Source of the DNA: Gluconobacter roseus NBRC 3990
Lineage (GTDB): Bacteria; Pseudomonadota; Alphaproteobacteria; Acetobacterales; Acetobacteraceae
NCBI RefSeq assembly: GCF_006538885.1
Contig: NZ_BJLY01000005.1
Coordinates: forward strand, 1 to 64,000
Direction of reading: 5' to 3'
Length of the DNA: 64,000 bases
Part shown: piece after piece, positions 7,852 to 17,383 of the stretch
Numbering within the stretch: position 1 is the first letter of the stretch
Layout: each line of letters begins with the position of its first letter
Program-made: the position numbers and the translations under genes
Notes under the pieces: generated by a model
The model's input: only the letters and a program-made list of their open reading frames with translations
Database searches by the model: none
Told to the model about the DNA's origin: nothing

Positions 7852-10287
7852 ATGAAGACAGTCTCCATTCCTCTGGGTGTCATGCTGCTCACATGTGCTG
7901 CGAGCCAGCTTGTCTGTATGCAGGCCTATGCGGCTGACGCGGCATCGGATCGCAGGACTGCTCCGGCTTCCAAGGCGCCGGGTAGGCATATTTCTTCCGG
8001 CAAGAAGGTGACTTCGCTCCCCAAGGAAGACGAAACCGTCATCGTGACCGGAACGCGTGATCCGCATCAGACCGTCCGCAAGAGTGCCAGCCCGATCCAG
8101 GTTGTCACTTCTGCCGAAATTTCCCGCACGGGCCAGTCCGATCTCCGTGATGCCCTGACGCAGCTCACGCCGTCCCTGACGCGTGCTCCGCTTCTGATCG
8201 GCAATGCCAACATGGTGGATGTTCTGCGTCTGCGGGGGCTGTCTCCCAATCACACCCTGATCCTCGTCGATGGAAAACGCCGTCACGCGACTTCGGTGCT
8301 GTCCAATAATTCCGGGCCGCAGCAGGGATCGAACGGTGTTGATATCGACATGATCCCGATCTCTGCGATCGATCATGTGGAAATCCTTCAGGACGGCGCC
8401 GCTGCCCTCTACGGCTCCGATGCCGTCGCAGGCGTCATCAACATCATTCTCAAACATCGCAAGTCCGGCATCACGATGCAGGCTACCAATGGCGGACGTT
8501 ACGCTGGGGACGGTTTCCAGTCCGGAGAGTCCATCAACGCGGGCTTCGATCTGATGGGACGCGGCTTTTTCGATCTGAGCGCGGAATACAAATACCAGGA
8601 TCATACCATCCGCAATTCGGCCGACAGCCGGAACGGCAAGTATGACTTCAAGGACGAGGGCGATCCGCGTCAGCAGCGCGGCACCATCTCCTACAACATG
8701 CAGTATGACTTCCTGCCCGATCTGTCCCTGTATTCGTTCTCGACTTACGGCCATCGCTATGGCGAGAGCTATCAGGATGCGCGTGTCGCGTCTTCGGACT
8801 GGCCCATGTATCCCAACGGGTTCAGCCCGAAGGAAAGCGTTTCGGAAGACGATTACAGCGTCACTCTCGGTCTGAAGGGTGAGAAGTTCGGCTGGAACTG
8901 GGATCTCAGCACGACTTATGGCAGCGACCATACGTCGATGGATCTCTTCAACACCGTCAATCCATCGCTCTATGCGGCAACGGGGGCTTCTCCGACGAGC
9001 TTCCATGAAATGGCGTTCACCAATACCCAGTGGACGAATGATTTCGGCATCCATCGCAGCTTCCACACGCCGATCTTCGCAGGCCCGATCAATCTCGCAA
9101 TGGGCGCGCAGTACCGCTATGACGAGTTTGACATCATGTCCGGTGACGCCAACTCGTATTACGGCACCGGCCCACAGGGTCTGCACGGTCTGAGCCCGCA
9201 GAACGCCAGTGAAAGCAACCGTGATGTCACGGCCGGTTATGTCGAACTCTCCATGCGGCCGCTGAAGAACTGGCAGGTCGATTTCGCCGGGCGCTACGAA
9301 TATTACACGGATGCCGGGGACACGAAGACCGGCAAGGTCTCCACGCGCTACGATTTCAATAAGTATTTCGCCCTGCGCGGGACGATTTCGAACGGCTTCA
9401 GTGCACCGTCCCTGCTTCAGGAACACTGGTCCAACCTGTCCGTCGCGCCGACCTACGCAACGGGTTATCTGCCGGTCAATTCCGCCGGCGCTCGCCTGAT
9501 CGGGGCCAAGCCGCTCCATCCGGAACACACGATGAGCTACAGCGCGGGCTTCACGCTGGACCCGCTGCCGCGCCTGCATATCAGTGTCGATGCGTATCAG
9601 ATCACCATCAAGAACCGCATCCTGGCGGCAGGCGTCTATAACGGTGCGAATGCGATCGAAGCCCTCCGTCTCGACGGCTTCACCGTGCCGTCCACGCTTC
9701 AGTCCAACGCCGTCACCGCCTCCTATTACGCCAACGCGGCCGACACGCGGACGCGGGGCCTGGACGTGACCGCCCGATACGAAACCCGCTTCCGCGACTG
9801 GGGCAAGATCGACTGGGACGTGGCCCTGAACCTCAACGAGACGGATCTGACCCATACGGGCAAGGACGGGAACGGCAACAGTCTGCTGAACTCCCAGCAG
9901 GCCGCTTACATCACGAGCTATACGCCCAAGAACAAGCTGATCTTTGGCGGCACCTGGCAGTACAAGAAGCTCGGCGTGTCGGTCCATGAAGTCCGCTACG
10001 GCCACGCGACCTCGTCCCTGACCTATTATGAAGGCCCGCTGGCCTATTCGAATACCGACTTCATGCGCTACGTGAACAAGGCCCGTTTCGAGACCAATCT
10101 GGCCGTGTCCTATCAGGTCCTGCCGCAGCTTGGGCTGACGCTCGGCGGGAACAATGTCGGCAACGCGAAGCAGCGCCGCATTCCCAAGGAGTTCCGCTAC
10201 CTTGGTGCGTTCCAGTATGACTATCAGATTGAACAGCTCGGCTATAACGGTGGATACTACTACCTGCAGGCCAATCTGAACTTCTAG
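7852..10287 (+). CDS. TonB-dependent outer-membrane receptor
   Basis: The 811-residue protein has a signal peptide (about residues 1-27, cleavage after QAYA), a TonB-box-like ETVIVTG (about 64-70) and a plug domain with LRLRGLSPNHTLILVDGKR and the plug end GAAALYGSDAVAGVINIIL. A beta-barrel follows, ending in an aromatic residue (ANLNF). It imports a scarce ligand across the outer membrane using TonB energy. ATG 7852 is preferred over 7798 because the signal peptide begins there. It lies 74 bp upstream of a nickel permease and the urease operon on the same strand, so nickel or a nickel chelate is a plausible ligand; this is inference. Confidence 0.92.
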   Translation: MKTVSIPLGVMLLTCAASQLVCMQAYAADAASDRRTAPASKAPGRHISSGKKVTSLPKEDETVIVTGTRDPHQTVRKSASPIQVVTSAEISRTGQSDLRDALTQLTPSLTRAPLLIGNANMVDVLRLRGLSPNHTLILVDGKRRHATSVLSNNSGPQQGSNGVDIDMIPISAIDHVEILQDGAAALYGSDAVAGVINIILKHRKSGITMQATNGGRYAGDGFQSGESINAGFDLMGRGFFDLSAEYKYQDHTIRNSADSRNGKYDFKDEGDPRQQRGTISYNMQYDFLPDLSLYSFSTYGHRYGESYQDARVASSDWPMYPNGFSPKESVSEDDYSVTLGLKGEKFGWNWDLSTTYGSDHTSMDLFNTVNPSLYAATGASPTSFHEMAFTNTQWTNDFGIHRSFHTPIFAGPINLAMGAQYRYDEFDIMSGDANSYYGTGPQGLHGLSPQNASESNRDVTAGYVELSMRPLKNWQVDFAGRYEYYTDAGDTKTGKVSTRYDFNKYFALRGTISNGFSAPSLLQEHWSNLSVAPTYATGYLPVNSAGARLIGAKPLHPEHTMSYSAGFTLDPLPRLHISVDAYQITIKNRILAAGVYNGANAIEALRLDGFTVPSTLQSNAVTASYYANAADTRTRGLDVTARYETRFRDWGKIDWDVALNLNETDLTHTGKDGNGNSLLNSQQAAYITSYTPKNKLIFGGTWQYKKLGVSVHEVRYGHATSSLTYYEGPLAYSNTDFMRYVNKARFETNLAVSYQVLPQLGLTLGGNNVGNAKQRRIPKEFRYLGAFQYDYQIEQLGYNGGYYYLQANLNF

Positions 10288-10361
10288 GAAACGCGCTTCA
10301 TGAGGGTGCCAGATACGGGAGAAAGCTCCTGACAGGGAAGGGTATCCGTCATCGTTCCGGA

Positions 10362-11297
10362 ATGCTGCGCCTGATCGGTCCTCTGGTTGGGGCTAACGGT
10401 CTGGCGTGGCTTCTGGCGTTTCTGCTGTTCCACGGAAATGCGCTTCTTCTGGGCGCTGCGGCCCTTTCATATGGACTGGGTCTGCGTCACGCTCTGGATG
10501 CGGACCATATTGCCGTCATTGACAACGTCACCCGCGCTGCCCTGCGCGAGAACCGGCAGGCCCGCGCGGCAGGACTGTTCTTCTCGATGGGTCACTCCAC
10601 GATCGTCTGTCTGGCCACACTCGTGATCGTTCTCGCCGGACAGCATTACCGCACGCAGATTGATGCGTTTGCGGTGCAGGGTGGCCTGTTTGGAACGTGG
10701 ATCTCCGTCCTGTTCCTGCTCGTCATCGCCACCCTCAACGCCACGACCCTGCATGATCTGTGGCGCAGACGGCGCGGCGCAGAAACCACTCACCCTGAAA
10801 TGCCACCCCGGGGCCTCGCCCGGCTGCTCATCCCGGTCCTGCGTCAGGTCTCGGTCAGCTGGCATCTCTATCCGGTCGGGTTTCTCTTCGGCCTGGGCTT
10901 CGATACCGCTTCGGAAATCAGCCTTCTGGGCATCTCCATCGTCCAGAACCAGCACGGCCTGCCGATCTGGCAGATCATGATGTTCCCGCTGCTCTTCACC
11001 GCCGGAATGGCCCTGCTGGACACGGCCGACAGCATCCTGATGCACGGCCTCTACCAAAGGGCAGGGCGCAGGATGAACTGGAATCTGGCCCTGACCACCA
11101 TCTCCGTTATGCTGGCGCTCGTGATTGCAGGGATCGAACTGGTGAACCTTCTTGCGGACCATCTGCCGGGACTGGAAACGCTCACATCTCTCGCCAGCCT
11201 GCTGTCCGATCATTTTGAGCTGATCGGCGCCGCCGTCTTCTGCGCGTCCGTCCTCGGATGGTTCCTGCTGCGTTCCGGCCGGGAGGAGCCTGCATGA
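10362..11297 (+). CDS. HoxN/NixA-type nickel (cobalt) permease
   Basis: This 311-residue inner-membrane protein of the NiCoT family carries the signature RHALDADHIAVIDN (around residue 47) in the second transmembrane segment, the HX4DH motif needed for nickel transport, and the further family motif FSMGHSTIV. About eight hydrophobic helices are visible. Its stop overlaps the ureD start (ATGA), so it is cotranscribed with urease and probably supplies Ni2+ to the active site. Cobalt transport cannot be excluded from sequence. The upstream gene is a TonB receptor, which would give a two-membrane uptake route. Confidence 0.92.
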   Translation: MLRLIGPLVGANGLAWLLAFLLFHGNALLLGAAALSYGLGLRHALDADHIAVIDNVTRAALRENRQARAAGLFFSMGHSTIVCLATLVIVLAGQHYRTQIDAFAVQGGLFGTWISVLFLLVIATLNATTLHDLWRRRRGAETTHPEMPPRGLARLLIPVLRQVSVSWHLYPVGFLFGLGFDTASEISLLGISIVQNQHGLPIWQIMMFPLLFTAGMALLDTADSILMHGLYQRAGRRMNWNLALTTISVMLALVIAGIELVNLLADHLPGLETLTSLASLLSDHFELIGAAVFCASVLGWFLLRSGREEPA

Positions 11298-12121
11298 GCA
11301 CGGCAGTTCTGCAACGCGCCAGAGGCTGGTTCGGTCTGACGGCAAAACTCCGTGACGGGCAGACCGTCCGTGGCGATCTGGAGCAGGGCGGGTGCTGCCG
11401 TCTATTGTTCCCACGCGTGGATGGCGCGTCGCTGGAAGCCGTCACCGTCAATATTTCCGGTGGCATCGCGGGCGGAGACCGGATTGAAGGCCGCATCGCC
11501 TGCGCTCCGGACACGGAACTGCTGGTCACATCGCAGGCCGCAGAACGCATCTACCGCGCCCGCGCCAGCGATATCCCGCCCGAAATCCTCACCTCCTGTC
11601 ACATCGCGGCCGGAGCCCGGCTGGACTGGCTGCCTCACGGCACAATCTTTTTCGATGGCAGCCAGCTCCGGCGGCACATGACGGTCGAGATGGAGGCATC
11701 ATCCAGCTTCCTTTTCCTTGAAAGCCGGATGTTCGGCCGCACCGGCTCGGGCGAAATCCTGCAAACACTGGCCCTGCGGGACCGGCTGACAGTCCGGCGG
11801 GACGGGCGTCTGATTCTGGAAGACCTCGTACGGCTGGAGAGCGACGACATGTCCGCTCTGATGGCCCGCAAAGCCGTGAGTTCGGACCAGTTCGCAGTCG
11901 TCACGTTGGTATTGGTTTCGCCCGTCGCAGAAGTGCGTCTTGAGGCGGTGCGCGACGTGCTGGACGCCATCGCGCCGCATGAGTTTGCAGCATCGGCGTG
12001 GAATGGCATGCTGGTCATCCGCGGGGTGGCATCGGGCTGCTGGTCGCTGGAAAAGCCGATCAGACAGATCCTGCCGGTCCTGCGGGACGGGCGCCCCATG
12101 CCGGCCACATGGCGGTCATGA
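11294..12121 (+). CDS. ureD: Urease accessory protein UreD
   Basis: UreD (275 residues from this ATG) is the scaffold of the UreDFG complex that delivers nickel to apo-urease. Family blocks visible are [13 protein letters not shown] near residue 53, [10 protein letters not shown] and [12 protein letters not shown], followed by [14 protein letters not shown]. The ATG overlaps the stop of the nickel permease (ATGA). UreA begins 25 bp downstream with a CAGGA ribosome-binding site. Placement at the head of the urease genes is the common order in alphaproteobacteria. Confidence 0.95.
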   Translation: MSTAVLQRARGWFGLTAKLRDGQTVRGDLEQGGCCRLLFPRVDGASLEAVTVNISGGIAGGDRIEGRIACAPDTELLVTSQAAERIYRARASDIPPEILTSCHIAAGARLDWLPHGTIFFDGSQLRRHMTVEMEASSSFLFLESRMFGRTGSGEILQTLALRDRLTVRRDGRLILEDLVRLESDDMSALMARKAVSSDQFAVVTLVLVSPVAEVRLEAVRDVLDAIAPHEFAASAWNGMLVIRGVASGCWSLEKPIRQILPVLRDGRPMPATWRS

Positions 12122-12146
12122 CACAGAGTTCGGAACGGAGCAGGAC

Positions 12147-12449
12147 ATGAAACTTACCCCCCGTGAAAAGGACAAGCTGCTGGTGGCGATGGCGGCAAAC
12201 GTCGCACGCCGCCGGCTGGAACGCGGTGTCGTGCTCAATTATCCGGAAGCCGTGGCCCTCATCACTGATCACGTCGTCGAAGGCGCGCGGGACGGCAAAA
12301 GCGTGGCCGAACTCATGGCCAGTGGCGGCCGTGTTCTGACGCGCGACCAGGTCATGCAGGGCGTGGCCGAAATGATTCATGACGTGCAGGTGGAAGCGAC
12401 TTTCCCCGATGGCACAAAGCTGGTGACCGTTCATGACCCGATACGCTGA
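12147..12449 (+). CDS. ureA: Urease gamma subunit
   Basis: The 100-residue protein matches UreA over its full length: [20 protein letters not shown] at the N-terminus, [11 protein letters not shown], then [10 protein letters not shown] and [17 protein letters not shown] at the end. It is one of three structural subunits of the nickel urease that hydrolyses urea to ammonia and carbamate in the cytoplasm. ATG 12147 follows GGAGCAGGA. The gene overlaps ureB by 17 bp. Confidence 0.98.
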   Translation: MKLTPREKDKLLVAMAANVARRRLERGVVLNYPEAVALITDHVVEGARDGKSVAELMASGGRVLTRDQVMQGVAEMIHDVQVEATFPDGTKLVTVHDPIR

Positions 12450-12777
12450 ATCCCTCGCCGCCGGGGCCATTCCCGGCGAAATCCTGCCCGCCGAAGGCGA
12501 GATCGCGCTTAACGAAGGCCAGCCGCGCCGGACGCTTCTGGTGACGAATACCGGTGACCGGCCGGTGCAGGTCGGCAGCCACTATCATTTTGCCGAGGTA
12601 AATCCGGCCCTGAAATTCGATCGTGCGCAGGCCAGAGGCTGGCGTCTCGATGTGGCGTCAGGCGGGGCCATCCGTTTTGAACCCGGGCAGGATCGCGAAG
12701 TCACGCTCGTGCCTCTGCGTGGCCTGCGGCGCGTCGTGGGCTTCCGGGGCGATGTCATGGGGAGTGTGGATCAGTGA
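12433..12777 (+). CDS. ureB: Urease beta subunit
   Basis: The 114-residue UreB carries [34 protein letters not shown] (with the conserved histidines) and [13 protein letters not shown]. The only in-frame ATG (12433) gives about 12 residues ahead of the usual IPGEI start and overlaps the ureA end by 17 bp, so translation is probably coupled. An ATT at the IPGEI position would be an unusual alternative start. It joins UreA and UreC in the urease core and abuts ureC. Confidence 0.96.
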   Translation: MTRYAESLAAGAIPGEILPAEGEIALNEGQPRRTLLVTNTGDRPVQVGSHYHFAEVNPALKFDRAQARGWRLDVASGGAIRFEPGQDREVTLVPLRGLRRVVGFRGDVMGSVDQ

Positions 12778-14480
12778 TGCGTCTTTCCAGACATGACTAT
12801 GCCGGACAGTTCGGCCCCACGGTCGGCGATCGCCTGCGCCTCGCCGATACAGCCCTTCTGGTCGAAATCGAGCGCGACTACACGACCTATGGCGAGGAAG
12901 TCCGCTTCGGCGGCGGCAAGACCATCCGTGACGGCATGGGCCAGTCGCAGGTCACGCGGGCCGAAGGAGCGGCAGATACCGTCATCACCAATGCGGTAAT
13001 CATCGATCACTGGGGGATCGTGAAGGCCGATGTTGCGCTCCGGGACGGGCGGATCGCGGCCATCGGCAAGGCAGGCAATCCCGACATCCAGCCGGGCGTG
13101 GACATCATCATCGGCCCGGGCACGGAAATCATCGCGGGGGAGGGCAAGATCCTGACCGCCGGCGGGATCGACAGCCACATCCATTTCATCTGCCCGCAGC
13201 AGATCGAGGAAGCGCTGGCATCGGGTATCACGACCATGCTTGGCGGCGGCACCGGCCCCGCCACCGGCACGGCCGCCACGACCTGCACACCCGGCCCCTG
13301 GCATCTGGCGCGGATGCTCCAGGCGGCGGAAGCCTTCCCGGTCAATCTGGCGTTCGCGGGCAAGGGCAATGCCTCCCGCCCGGACGGACTGGAGGAAATG
13401 GTACGCGCCGGGGCCTGCTGCCTCAAACTGCATGAAGACTGGGGCTCAACCCCCGCCGCCATCGACTGCTGCCTGAGCGTTGCAGACCGCATGGACGTGC
13501 AGGTCATGATCCATACCGATACGCTGAACGAAAGCGGCTTCGTCGAGGATACGATCGCCGCCTTTCAGGGCCGCACGATCCACGCCTTCCACACGGAAGG
13601 CGCGGGCGGGGGCCATGCGCCGGACATCATTCGCGTGGCAGGCCTGCCCAACGTCCTGCCATCCTCGACCAACCCCACGCGCCCGTTCACCGTCAACACG
13701 CTGGACGAACATCTGGACATGCTGATGGTCTGCCATCACCTGGACCAGCGCGTGCCGGAAGACATCGCCTTCGCCGAAAGCCGCATCCGCCGCGAGACGA
13801 TCGCCGCCGAGGACATTTTCCATGATATGGGCGTGCTTTCGATGATGTCGTCGGACAGTCAGGCCATGGGCCGTGTCGGCGAAGTCCCGCTGCGCACATG
13901 GCAGACGGCCCATAAAATGAAAATCCAGCGCGGCTCTCTGGCCGGGGATGGGGCTGCGGATAATGCCCGGGTAAAGCGCTATATCGCCAAATACACCATC
14001 AATCCCGCCATCTCACATGGTCTGTCCCATGAAGTCGGATCGGTCAAGGTCGGCAAGCTGGCGGATCTGGTCCTGTGGGACCCCGCTTTCTTTGGCGTCA
14101 AACCCGATCTGGTCATCAAGGGCGGCGCCATCGTCTATGCGATGATGGGCGATCCCAACGCCTCGATCCCCACGCCACAGCCCGTGCATGGCCGCATGAT
14201 GTTTGGCGGCTATGGCGGCGCGCTGACCCATACCAGCCTGACCTTCGTGTCACAGGCCGCGCTGGAAGACGATATCGGCAAAAAGCTGGGTCTGCGTCGG
14301 CCGCTCTCGGCCGTTTCGAACGTGCGTGGCGGGATCGGCAAGCGCAGCATGATCCATAACGACGCCATGCCCCATATCGAAGTCGATCCTGAAACCTATG
14401 AAGTGCGGGCTGATGGCGTGCTCCTGACCTGCGAGCCCGCCGATGTCCTGCCCATGGCCCAGAGGTATTTCCTGTTCTGA
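12777..14480 (+). CDS. ureC: Urease alpha (catalytic) subunit
   Basis: The 567-residue UreC binds the two nickel ions. The metal-binding histidines are in [14 protein letters not shown], the carbamylated lysine in CLKLHEDWG, further ligands in [10 protein letters not shown] and [13 protein letters not shown], the flap catalytic histidine in MVCHHLD, and the last aspartate ligand in [14 protein letters not shown]. All are intact, so the enzyme should be active. ATG 12777 shares a base with the ureB stop (TGATG); GTG 12774 is an alternative in the same frame. Urea released by arginase from the convergent operon (16.3-24.4 kb) is a probable internal substrate. Confidence 0.98.
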   Translation: MRLSRHDYAGQFGPTVGDRLRLADTALLVEIERDYTTYGEEVRFGGGKTIRDGMGQSQVTRAEGAADTVITNAVIIDHWGIVKADVALRDGRIAAIGKAGNPDIQPGVDIIIGPGTEIIAGEGKILTAGGIDSHIHFICPQQIEEALASGITTMLGGGTGPATGTAATTCTPGPWHLARMLQAAEAFPVNLAFAGKGNASRPDGLEEMVRAGACCLKLHEDWGSTPAAIDCCLSVADRMDVQVMIHTDTLNESGFVEDTIAAFQGRTIHAFHTEGAGGGHAPDIIRVAGLPNVLPSSTNPTRPFTVNTLDEHLDMLMVCHHLDQRVPEDIAFAESRIRRETIAAEDIFHDMGVLSMMSSDSQAMGRVGEVPLRTWQTAHKMKIQRGSLAGDGAADNARVKRYIAKYTINPAISHGLSHEVGSVKVGKLADLVLWDPAFFGVKPDLVIKGGAIVYAMMGDPNASIPTPQPVHGRMMFGGYGGALTHTSLTFVSQAALEDDIGKKLGLRRPLSAVSNVRGGIGKRSMIHNDAMPHIEVDPETYEVRADGVLLTCEPADVLPMAQRYFLF

Positions 14481-14974
14481 TGACCCAAATCCTGGATATC
14501 CTTCCCGTCGGAAGCTGGCCCGAAGCCGAGGCCAGCGGTACCTTCGCCGCCGATTATGAAGGGCGGCACCGTCGCCGGATGATGCTCACCCTGCAAAACG
14601 GTGAGAAAATCCGGCTGGAGCTGGAACATGCCCGCCTGCTTCAGGCCGGGGAAGGGCTGCGTCTGGAGGACGGGCGCATCATCCGCGTGGAAGCCCTGCC
14701 CGAAGAGCTGATGGAAGTCACCGCCCACAGCCTCCTGCAACTGCTTCAGCTCGCCTGGCATCTGGGCAACCGGCACCTGCCCGCCGCCATTTCGGAACAC
14801 GCCATTCTCGTGCGCCGTGATCACGTCATTGCCGACATGATCCATGGTCTGGGCGGGCATGTGCGCATGGTGGAAGCGCCGTTCGACCCGGAAAGCGGAG
14901 CCTATGCCTCCCGTGCGGGCAACCACGAGCCGCACCACCACGGCGACGTGCACCATCACCACACGCATGACTGA
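14480..14974 (+). CDS. ureE: Urease accessory nickel metallochaperone UreE
   Basis: UreE (164 residues) carries nickel to the UreDFG-apoenzyme complex. The N-terminal beta domain is followed by the metal-binding domain with AWHLGNRHLPA, the conserved histidine block, and DHVIADMIHGLGGHVR. The tail is histidine-rich ([16 protein letters not shown]), the nickel-buffering extension found in some UreE proteins. The start shares one base with the ureC stop. It overlaps ureF by 8 bp. Confidence 0.95.
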   Translation: MTQILDILPVGSWPEAEASGTFAADYEGRHRRRMMLTLQNGEKIRLELEHARLLQAGEGLRLEDGRIIRVEALPEELMEVTAHSLLQLLQLAWHLGNRHLPAAISEHAILVRRDHVIADMIHGLGGHVRMVEAPFDPESGAYASRAGNHEPHHHGDVHHHHTHD

Positions 14975-15653
14975 AACCCCGCTCCCGGAAGCAGGAGCCG
15001 CCTTCCTGCGCCTCCTGTCTTGGGTGTCGCCCGCCTTTCCAACAGGCGGATATGCCTACAGCCACGGTCTGGAATGGGCGGTGGAAAGCGGGGACGTCAT
15101 GGATGTCGCAACGCTTTGCGACTGGATCGGCTGCCTGCTGGAGCACGGCGCGCCGGGCAGCGACCTGATTATCCTTCAGGAAGCCTGGAGCGCCGCGCAC
15201 GACATGCCCCGTCTGCGCGACCTGGCGGAATTTGCCTGCGCCTGCGCCTCATCGCGGGAGCGGTACGACGAAACAGTCTATCAGGGCGAAGCCTTCCTCA
15301 AGGCCGCGTCCGTCTGGCCCGTCACGCCTGATCCGTCCGAACTGCGCGGCACACGCTGGCCTCTTCCGGTCACGCAGGGGCTGGTGTTCCGTCGCGGCGG
15401 TCTGGCGCTGGAACAGGCGCTGCTCTCGGGTGGATACGCCACCATCGCAGCCCTCGTCTCCGCAGCCGTGCGCCTCGTGCCACTGGGACAGACGGACGGC
15501 CTGCACGCGCTGGCCAAGCTGGAACCACGTCTCTCACGCGCCGTGAGTGTTACGGAACACCGGACGCTGGACGATGTCGGGGGCGCGTGCTTCCGCTCGG
15601 ACCTCGCGGCCATGCATCACGAAACCCAGACAACGAGGTTGTTCAGAACATGA
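14967..15653 (+). CDS. ureF: Urease accessory protein UreF
   Basis: UreF (228 residues) is the all-helical partner that bridges UreD and the GTPase UreG. Recognisable blocks are [21 protein letters not shown] near the N-terminus, [18 protein letters not shown] and the C-terminal RLFRT. ATG 14967 is inside the end of ureE; the frame extends upstream to 14844 but that segment is antiphase ureE sequence. The stop overlaps the ureG start by ATGA. Confidence 0.94.
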   Translation: MTETPLPEAGAAFLRLLSWVSPAFPTGGYAYSHGLEWAVESGDVMDVATLCDWIGCLLEHGAPGSDLIILQEAWSAAHDMPRLRDLAEFACACASSRERYDETVYQGEAFLKAASVWPVTPDPSELRGTRWPLPVTQGLVFRRGGLALEQALLSGGYATIAALVSAAVRLVPLGQTDGLHALAKLEPRLSRAVSVTEHRTLDDVGGACFRSDLAAMHHETQTTRLFRT

Positions 15654-16264
15654 CAAAAGCAAAGCACGGCCCGCTGCGAGTCGGCATCGGCGGACCGGTG
15701 GGGACGGGCAAGACAGCCCTGATGGATGCGCTGTGCCGGACGTTCCGCGACGAGTACAACATCGCCGCCATCACGAACGACATCTACACGCGCGAAGACG
15801 CCGAGTTCCTGACCCGCGCGGGGTCCCTCCCGCCGGAACGGATCAAGGGGATCGAAACGGGCGGCTGCCCCCACACGGCCATCCGCGAAGACGCCAGCAT
15901 CAATCTGGCGGGCATCGCGGAACTGACGGAGCGCTTCGAGGGGCTGGATCTGGTTCTCGTGGAGAGCGGCGGCGACAATCTGGCCGCGACCTTCAGTCCC
16001 GAACTGGCCGACCTGACGATCTATGTGATCGACGTCTCGGCCGGCGACAAGATCCCCCGCAAGGGTGGTCCGGGCATTACCCGAAGCGACCTGCTGGTCA
16101 TCAACAAGATCGATCTTGCGCCTTATGTCGGTGCCGATCTGGGCGTGATGGACCGCGACAGCAAAAAGATGCGCGGCACACGGCCCTTCGTTTTCGCCAA
16201 TATCCGCGCGGGTGAGGGCGTCCCCGCCATTGCCCGCTTCATCATCGAACAGGGCGGGCTCTAA
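15650..16264 (+). CDS. ureG: Urease accessory GTPase UreG
   Basis: UreG (204 residues) is a SIMIBI-class GTPase that drives nickel insertion into urease. The P-loop [11 protein letters not shown] is near residue 15, [12 protein letters not shown] follows, the nickel-binding CPH motif is in [31 protein letters not shown] is intact and the guanine specificity motif is NKIDLAP. It is the last gene of the urease operon and converges on ornithine cyclodeaminase across a 47-bp gap with a hairpin. Confidence 0.97.
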   Translation: MTKAKHGPLRVGIGGPVGTGKTALMDALCRTFRDEYNIAAITNDIYTREDAEFLTRAGSLPPERIKGIETGGCPHTAIREDASINLAGIAELTERFEGLDLVLVESGGDNLAATFSPELADLTIYVIDVSAGDKIPRKGGPGITRSDLLVINKIDLAPYVGADLGVMDRDSKKMRGTRPFVFANIRAGEGVPAIARFIIEQGGL

Positions 16265-16272
16265 GAACCTGT

Positions 16273-16303
16273 TCCGGCTGCCCCTGCGAGAAGGGCAGCC
16301 GGA
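16273..16303. terminator. Hairpin between convergent ureG and ornithine cyclodeaminase genes
   Basis: An 11-bp perfect stem (TCCGGCTGCCC at 16273-16283 pairing with 16293-16303) with a 9-nt loop lies in the 47-bp convergent gap. Neither side has a strong T-tract, so it is a probable bidirectional transcription end rather than a canonical intrinsic terminator. Confidence 0.5.
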
Positions 16304-16311
16304 GTGGCGTT

Positions 16312-17382
16312 TCAGGCTTTGTCAGCGCCCTTGGAGCGCTGAAGCATCCCGAACAGATCGCGCGGATCATCCGGATCGGCGAGCATGTCCAGCTTCTCGT
16401 ACAGGCCGGTTGCGTCCAGCTTGTTGCGCACATAGCGCAGGGCCGAGAAGTCCTCGATCGCAAAGCCCACGGAATCAAACAGCGTGATCTGGCTGTCACT
16501 GGCGCGGCCCTTCGCTTCGCCGTTGATGACCTGCCACAGCTCCGTCACCGGATAGTCTTCGGGAAGCTGCTGGATCTCGCCTTCGATGCGCGTCTGCGGC
16601 GGATATTCCGCAAAGATGGAGGACCGCAGCAGGATGTCGCGCTGAAGCTCCGTCTTGCCCGGGCAGTCCCCGCCCACTGCGTTGATGTGAATCCCCGCGC
16701 CAACCATGTTGTCGGACAGGATCGTCGCGCACTGCTTGTCAGCTGTGACGGTCGTGATGATGTCCGCCCCGTCCACGGCCTCTTCACTGCTGTCGCAGAT
16801 CGTGATGTCGAAGCCCTGTCCGCTTAGATTGCGGGCGCATTTCTCCGAAGCCGTCCGGTCCAGATCATACAGGCGCAGGGCGCGGATCCCGACGATCTCG
16901 CGGAACGCCATCGCCTGGAACTCGGACTGCGCACCGTTGCCGATGATCGCCATCGTCTTCGAATTTGCCGGTGCCAGATATTTCGCGGCCATGGCCGACG
17001 TCGCCGCCGTGCGAAGAGCCGTCAGCAGCGTCATTTCGGACAGAAGCGTCGGATAACCCGAAGCGACATCCGCCAGCATGCCGAACGCCGTAACCGTCTG
17101 GAGGCCTTCCTTCGTGTTCTTGGGATGGCCGTTGACGTATTTGAACCCATACAGGCTGCTGTCGCTCGTCGGCATCAGTTCGATGACGCCTTCAGCCGAA
17201 TGCGCGGCCACCCGCGGCGTCTTGTCGAATTCCGGCCAGCGCTTGAAATCGGCCTCAAGATACTCCGCAAGCTCGCGCAGGAAGGTCTCGATCCCGATGG
17301 TGTGGACCAGCGCCATCATGTTCTCGACCGAGACGAACGGCACGAAGGCGAGATGGGACGGGGCGGGGGCGAAGGAAGTCAT
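16312..17382 (-). CDS. Ornithine cyclodeaminase
   Basis: This 356-residue NAD-dependent enzyme of the OCD/mu-crystallin family converts L-ornithine to L-proline and ammonia. Landmarks are LMPTSDSSLYGFKYVNGHP near residue 80 (substrate site), EMTLLTALRTAATSAMAAKY, the Rossmann segment MAIIGNGAQSEFQAMAF and INAVGGDCPGKTEL with the catalytic aspartate. ATG 17382 lies immediately after the arginase stop (TGA-G-ATG); the frame is open to 17424, inside the arginase gene. In the operon it follows arginase, so arginine would pass through ornithine to proline. Confidence 0.93.
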   Translation of the reverse strand: MTSFAPAPSHLAFVPFVSVENMMALVHTIGIETFLRELAEYLEADFKRWPEFDKTPRVAAHSAEGVIELMPTSDSSLYGFKYVNGHPKNTKEGLQTVTAFGMLADVASGYPTLLSEMTLLTALRTAATSAMAAKYLAPANSKTMAIIGNGAQSEFQAMAFREIVGIRALRLYDLDRTASEKCARNLSGQGFDITICDSSEEAVDGADIITTVTADKQCATILSDNMVGAGIHINAVGGDCPGKTELQRDILLRSSIFAEYPPQTRIEGEIQQLPEDYPVTELWQVINGEAKGRASDSQITLFDSVGFAIEDFSALRYVRNKLDATGLYEKLDMLADPDDPRDLFGMLQRSKGADKA

Positions 17383-17383
17383 C

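Noticed and set aside
7771-10005. Long leftward frame (744 residues) opposite the TonB receptor
   Set aside because: It lies fully antisense to a clear TonB-dependent receptor. It has no domain, and such frames are common opposite strongly biased high-GC genes.
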